DNA of 35,270 nt from an uncultured Clostridia bacterium (lineage in GTDB: Bacteria > Bacillota > Clostridia > Christensenellales > Borkfalkiaceae), in contig CALVWW010000011.1 of assembly GCA_944368155.1 (NCBI GenBank), positions 1 through 35,270 on the forward strand, in the 5' to 3' direction. The notes below the pieces were generated by a model. The model did not search any database, had not been told where the DNA came from, and saw nothing but the letters and a program-made list of their open reading frames with translations. Made by a program: the position numbers and the translations under genes. Positions 32,197 to 35,270 of the stretch are shown here, in pieces (position 1 is the first letter of the stretch; every line of letters begins with the position of its first letter).

Positions 32197-32919
32197 ATGT
32201 ATAGCGCTGAGCAGCTCAATAAATTCAGGAGCATAATCAACGGTTCGAAGCACGCCGTTTTCTTCGGCGGCGCGGGCGTTAGCACGGAGAGCGGAATACC
32301 CGATTTTCGTTCGCAAGACGGCATTTACAGCCGGAAATATGCATATCCGCCCGAATACATGCTTTCGGCGACATTTTTCCGCACTCATACGGCTGAGTTC
32401 TTTGATTTTTACCGCGATAAAATGGTTTACCCGGGAGCCAAGCCCAATGCCGCACATATAAAGCTTGCGCAATGGGAGCGCGAAGGCAGGCTCTCTGCCG
32501 TAATAACGCAGAATATCGACGGGCTTCATCAGGCGGCAGGCAGTAGAAATGTTCTCGAACTGCACGGCAGCGTATGGCGCAATTACTGCACGCGGTGCCG
32601 GAGGAGTTATCCTGCCGACTATGTTTTAAATTGTGCCGGAGTGCCTGAGTGTGAATGCGGAGGCACGGTAAAGCCCGACGTTGTGCTGTATGAAGAGCAG
32701 CTTAACGGTGATACGCTTGAAAGAGCCGTCCGCTTTATCCGCAACGCGGATACATTGATTGTCGGCGGTACCTCCTTAAACGTCTATCCTGCCGCAGGAT
32801 TGGTCGATTTTTTCAGCGGCGGAAACCTCGTTGTCATCAATAAAGGCGAAGCGGCGCGCACTCTATCGGGCGCCCTCATAATCGACGCTCCGATAGCCGA
32901 ATTTTTCTCGGCGGTATAA
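32197..32919 (+). CDS. Sir2-family NAD-dependent protein deacylase, 240 aa
   Basis: Removes acyl groups from lysines using NAD. NAD-binding GAGVSTESGIPDFRS (25-39), TQNIDGLH (104-111), catalytic His in ELHGS (H123), a zinc site of C131, C134, C152 and C154 (CxxC and CxC), and GTSLNVYPAAG near the end. Length 240 is usual for bacterial sirtuins. The Tyr/Arg pair of desuccinylases is not evident, so deacetylase specificity is more likely. GGAGGGGAAGT precedes the ATG. Downstream of the DUF1858 gene and its terminator; no separate promoter is clear, so readthrough is possible. Confidence 0.95.
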   Translation: MYSAEQLNKFRSIINGSKHAVFFGGAGVSTESGIPDFRSQDGIYSRKYAYPPEYMLSATFFRTHTAEFFDFYRDKMVYPGAKPNAAHIKLAQWEREGRLSAVITQNIDGLHQAAGSRNVLELHGSVWRNYCTRCRRSYPADYVLNCAGVPECECGGTVKPDVVLYEEQLNGDTLERAVRFIRNADTLIVGGTSLNVYPAAGLVDFFSGGNLVVINKGEAARTLSGALIIDAPIAEFFSAV

Positions 32920-32977
32920 ATCAGCCGTATAATTGATATTCTATACATAACTTTGCATAATTTTTTCTTTCTACAGG

Positions 32978-33020
32978 CCGCGGCGGCGCGCAGAATCTTG
33001 CGCGCCGCCGCGGATTTTTT
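32978..33020 (+). terminator. Strong terminator after the sirtuin gene
   Basis: Perfect 15-pair GC-rich stem (32978-32992, 32999-33013), six-base loop, then ATTTTTT. Confidence 0.92.
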
Positions 33021-33090
33021 ATTCTTGCAGAGCTTTCCAATTTATGTAAGTTTATTGAATTGCCTGCAATATATGCCTCAATCATTGTAG

Positions 33091-33125
33091 TTTTTCCAAC
33101 ATTGCGCACTATTGGAAAATTTTTT
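33091..33125 (+). terminator. AT-rich hairpin with U-run
   Basis: TTTTCCAA (33092-33099) pairs with TTGGAAAA (33112-33119), followed by TTTTTT (33120-33125). It lies just upstream of the next promoter; may be a second terminator or an operator-like repeat. The stretch 32920-33200 holds no gene. Confidence 0.4.
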
Positions 33126-33128
33126 GCA

Positions 33129-33157
33129 TTGACTGTATTCATATCCTTCCGTATAAT
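33129..33157 (+). promoter_or_regulatory. Promoter of the NlpC/P60 lipoprotein gene
   Basis: TTGACT (33129-33134), 17-base spacer, TATAAT (33152-33157). Confidence 0.85.
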
Positions 33158-33200
33158 TTCACTGTAATCAATTTTTATTCATTGTTTCGGGAGGAAATTT

Positions 33201-34025
33201 ATGAAGACCAAACTTTTTATACTGCTTGCGGCATGTGCCGCTCTCACAATGGCAGGCTGTGCTGCCTCCGGTGACGACGGCGTTGTACCGCCCGTCGGCG
33301 AGGAGATAGTGGGCGGGGACAGCTCTCTGCCCGAAGGCGGCGACGGAGAGGGTGAGAGCGGAGGAGAAGATGAGCCCGAACTGCAGACGTATCAGAAATA
33401 CGTCACGCTCACCGCTGACGGCGTCAATATACGTAAAGGGGCGGGAACATCCTACACGGCCCTCGGCACCGGTGAGGAAAACACGAGCTATGTTTACCTC
33501 GGCGAGGAAGACGGCTGGTATAAAATTTACTACAAGAATACAATCGCCTATATTTCCAAAAAGTATTCAAAAACTATGGAGATGAAGGCGAGCGACAACG
33601 ATAAAGTGGAGGACGTCATTGCCGAAGGGCATAAGCTGCTCGGAACGAAGTATGTATACGGTGCCGTGCGCTATCACGACGGCAAGGGAAACAAACTGAA
33701 AAACTTCACAATTTCGGCATTTGACTGTTCGTCGCTCATGCAGTATATGTTTTATATGGGTGCCGACGGCCATCTTCTGGCGGTAACTACACGCACTCAG
33801 GTGGTTCAGGGCAAAACCGTGGCCAAAGCCGACTTGCAGCGCGGCGACCTCATGTTTTTCACCAATGCGCAGCGGTACAACAAAACGGGCACCGAACGCA
33901 TCGGCCACGTGGCTCTGTATCTCGGCAACAACCTCATTCTGCATACTGCATCCGATTATGCCAAGATTGAAGAAATCTCCGCCACACGTTGGAAGTACTA
34001 CATTCAGTCGCAGCGTATGATTTGA
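33201..34025 (+). CDS. SH3b and NlpC/P60 domain lipoprotein (peptidoglycan endopeptidase), 274 aa
   Basis: Lipoprotein signal peptide with lipobox LTMAGC (C20). A Gly/Glu-rich linker (about 22-60) leads to a bacterial SH3 domain (66-123: VTLTADGVNIRKGAGTSYTAL), which binds cell wall. The NlpC/P60 domain (about 135-274) has the catalytic Cys in FDCSSLMQY (C176), His in IGHVALYLG (H236), and a third polar position near ILHTASD (H248). Expected to cleave stem peptides of peptidoglycan at the cell surface. GGGAGGAAAT precedes the ATG. Monocistronic. Confidence 0.94.
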   Translation: MKTKLFILLAACAALTMAGCAASGDDGVVPPVGEEIVGGDSSLPEGGDGEGESGGEDEPELQTYQKYVTLTADGVNIRKGAGTSYTALGTGEENTSYVYLGEEDGWYKIYYKNTIAYISKKYSKTMEMKASDNDKVEDVIAEGHKLLGTKYVYGAVRYHDGKGNKLKNFTISAFDCSSLMQYMFYMGADGHLLAVTTRTQVVQGKTVAKADLQRGDLMFFTNAQRYNKTGTERIGHVALYLGNNLILHTASDYAKIEEISATRWKYYIQSQRMI

Positions 34026-34105
34026 TTACAGCGTTTTACGCCGTACCGTCAGCCGCTTAAATTGCAAAATTGCTTACACCGTAAGTATTTCTCCGAATAC
34101 TTAAA

Positions 34106-34139
34106 AAGCGCCCGCGCAGCTGAAGCTGCGCGGGCGCTT
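34106..34139. terminator. Bidirectional GC-rich hairpin terminator
   Basis: Perfect 16-pair stem (34106-34121, 34124-34139) with a two-base centre and A-rich and T-rich flanks. It separates the NlpC/P60 gene from the convergent small membrane protein gene. A smaller AAGTATT/AATACTT hairpin lies at 34083-34102. Confidence 0.75.
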
Positions 34140-34225
34140 CATTTAAAAGGATATTTAAGTATATATTATACCATATTATATATTAGGCACGGCGGCTGAA
34201 GCTTGACGGCAATATAAGCTGTTGC

Positions 34226-34516
34226 TTATTCGCCTTCGACGTCCATGTCCCTGTCGGAGTCGGAATCGGTATCGCTGCGGTCGGAAGGCGTGCGGGGCAC
34301 TCTGCCGGTTATGAAATCGCCTGCGGGAGGGGGAGGGTTGTCTCTGTTCTCCTTTTGTTCCTGCCTGCGTTTGAAAAGCAGAGTGAGCATAAAGAACGCT
34401 GCCGCTGCCGCTATGCAGATAAAGCCCCACATATCAAAGTATACAAAAATAAATATTGCCGCAGCTGCGCACAGGGCGGAGAGCACGCAGCAAATAATTC
34501 TCAAAGTCTTAAACAT
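34226..34516 (-). CDS. Small two-helix membrane protein, unknown function, 96 aa
   Basis: MFKTLRIICCVLSALCAAAA opens a first helix (about 5-25) and a second follows (29-46), then RRQEQKENRDNPPPP and a charged Ser/Asp/Arg-rich tail ending MDVEGE. No known family recognised. Start chosen at 34516 because the upstream in-frame ATG (34525) lies inside the -10 box; the predicted transcription start is within about two bases of this ATG, so the message may be leaderless. No Shine-Dalgarno sequence. Convergent with the NlpC/P60 gene and divergent from the rRNA operon. Confidence 0.6.
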   Translation of the reverse strand: MFKTLRIICCVLSALCAAAAIFIFVYFDMWGFICIAAAAAFFMLTLLFKRRQEQKENRDNPPPPAGDFITGRVPRTPSDRSDTDSDSDRDMDVEGE

Positions 34517-34523
34517 ATTATAC

Positions 34524-34552
34524 ATTATACACACTGCTTGCCCAAAAATCAA
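34524..34552 (-). promoter_or_regulatory. Promoter of the small membrane protein gene
   Basis: Minus strand TTGATT (34547-34552), 17-base spacer, TATAAT (34524-34529). A second TATAAT (34517-34522) directly precedes the ATG. Confidence 0.6.
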
Positions 34553-34667
34553 GCGCCTTATAGGCAATGAATCAAATGCGACAAAATTCGGGTAAAAATT
34601 GCAAAAACATAACAAAATATCTTAGGAATTAACATATTTTAAAATTTTAAAAAAATCGGAAATAAAG

Positions 34668-34697
34668 TTGACAACAGCCGCCTGTTAGTGATATTCT
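34668..34697 (+). promoter_or_regulatory. rRNA operon promoter P1
   Basis: TTGACA (34668-34673), 18-base spacer, TATTCT (34692-34697). Followed by GAGCTGTC (34703-34710), which recurs after P2. Confidence 0.65.
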
Positions 34698-34810
34698 AAC
34701 TGAGCTGTCGCCGAGAGCACGGCATGAAAGTTAGCTTAGAAGGGTTTTTAAAGCGCAATTTAAGGCGCCAAAAAAAATCAAAAAAAGCGCAAAAAACTTT
34801 CAAAAAACAG

Positions 34811-34840
34811 TTGACAAGTACATATCAAGTGTGATATCTT
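34811..34840 (+). promoter_or_regulatory. rRNA operon promoter P2
   Basis: TTGACA (34811-34816) and TATCTT (34835-34840), 18-base spacer. The -35 and spacer are identical to those of P3. Confidence 0.7.
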
Positions 34841-34980
34841 AGATGAGCTGTCTGAAAGAAAGCTTTTCTAAAGAAGCGGGAGCTTAAAGCTCTCTGAAAG
34901 ATTGAAATTAAGGTCAAAAAAACTTTAAAAAAATCTTAAAAAACTTCGAAAAATTACTTGACAAGTACATATCAAGTGTG
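34811..34980 (+). repeat. Exact 23-bp direct repeat covering two rRNA promoters
   Basis: Bases 34811-34833 and 34958-34980 are identical: TTGACA plus the same 17-base spacer sequence. The spacing between copies is 147 bases, close to 14 helical turns. Each copy contains TCAAGT; P3 also has ACTTGA before it, giving an inverted repeat around the -35 box. Confidence 0.85.
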
Positions 34981-34987
34981 TTAAAAT
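34958..34987 (+). promoter_or_regulatory. rRNA operon promoter P3
   Basis: TTGACA (34958-34963) and TAAAAT (34982-34987), 18-base spacer; closest promoter to 16S, about 220 bases upstream. Confidence 0.75.
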
Positions 34988-35212
34988 AGAAAGGCTCTCA
35001 GCAAAGAGCACCGCACTGATGTAGCGGTTAACGCAGTTTAAAAATTGAATAGAAGGAAATGAATTTCTTTAAATTCTTTCGAGTTTAAAGAGAAGTTTCT
35101 GTCAATAACTTTGAAGTACATTAGTACCACAAAGCAAAGTCAGCAAAGATAATGACTAAAGTTTAGTCGAAGATAGAGCCTCGATTTCTTAGGAAATCGG
35201 TTTTATACCAAT
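34988..35212 (+). other. Precursor rRNA leader
   Basis: Untranslated leader with AAAATTGAATAG (35041-35052), similar to conserved leader sequence of Bacillota rrn operons. Hairpins: TCTTTAAA/TTTAAAGA (35066-35073, 35084-35091), a GACTAAA/TTTAGTC inverted repeat (35154-35168) and CGATTTC/GAAATCG (35182-35188, 35193-35199). Likely includes antitermination and RNase III processing signals, though no clear boxA is seen. Confidence 0.6.
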
Positions 35213-35270
35213 CAACTCAAGAGTTTGATTCTGGCTCAGGATGAACGCTGGCGGCGTGCTTAACACATGC
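35213..35270 (+). rRNA. 16S ribosomal RNA, 5' end (partial)
   Basis: Contains AGAGTTTGATTCTGGCTCAG (35220-35239), the universal 5' end of bacterial 16S rRNA, followed by GATGAACGCTGGCGGCGTGC. The mature end is placed by comparison with E. coli, where AGAGTTTGAT begins at base 8. The gene runs off the right edge. Confidence 0.97.

Noticed and set aside
1-35270. CRISPR array
   Set aside because: No regularly spaced short repeats seen; the only long direct repeat is the pair at the rRNA promoters.

Overview
The window looks like a chromosomal segment of an anaerobic, probably gut-associated member of Clostridia (Bacillota). The supporting signs are a tryptophan-type T-box leader, FeoA/FeoB with the small Cys-rich Feo partner, YwaF/TMEM164-like, DUF1275, DUF3737, DUF3899 and DUF1858 proteins, TTGACA-N17-TATAAT promoters and GGAGG ribosome binding sites. 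The class-level placement is inference. The last 58 bases are the start of a 16S rRNA gene.

Bases 1-2880 look like the end of an integrated mobile element. They hold the C-terminal part of a MobV-type relaxase, one or two small cargo ORFs with a terminator, and then an AT-rich convergent operon encoding a nucleotidyltransferase-fold protein and a DUF262 (GmrSD/ParB-Srx-like) protein. This pair is the best candidate here for an undescribed defence or toxin-type system. The block abuts the 3' end of a tRNA-Arg(ACG) gene, a classic integration site.

Bases 2960-5865 hold the tRNA promoter and a minus-strand ferrous iron uptake operon (feoA-feoB plus a FeoB-associated Cys-rich protein). A leader and promoter region follows, then bases 6430-16666 carry an oligopeptide ABC importer operon (oppA-oppB-oppC-oppD-oppF-DUF3899). 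Four of the five importer subunits are unusual. The binding protein carries an N-terminal Ig-like (BIG2) domain. OppC has about 210 extra extracytoplasmic residues. OppD has about 390 extra residues between Q-loop and signature motif. OppF has a coiled coil plus a two-helix DUF3592-like membrane module between Walker A and Q-loop. A TldD/TldE peptidase pair follows (16890-19470), which fits peptide import followed by degradation.

Bases 19626-23301 encode a heterodimeric ABC exporter with one degenerate ATP site, followed by a small Xre regulator, a DUF3737 beta-helix protein facing it, a YwaF/TMEM164-like membrane protein and a YoaK/DUF1275 membrane protein. Bases 26765-28587 encode an ABC-2 type ATPase/permease pair. 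Bases 28662-30471 hold a Trp T-box (specifier TGG, antiterminator bulge TGGC) controlling a stand-alone trpB2. Then come asnA, a DUF1858 protein, a Sir2 deacylase, an SH3b-NlpC/P60 lipoprotein and a small membrane protein that may be made from a leaderless mRNA. The window ends with a tandem three-promoter rRNA control region and the 16S start. Nearly every operon ends in a long GC-rich hairpin, several without a strong U-tract.
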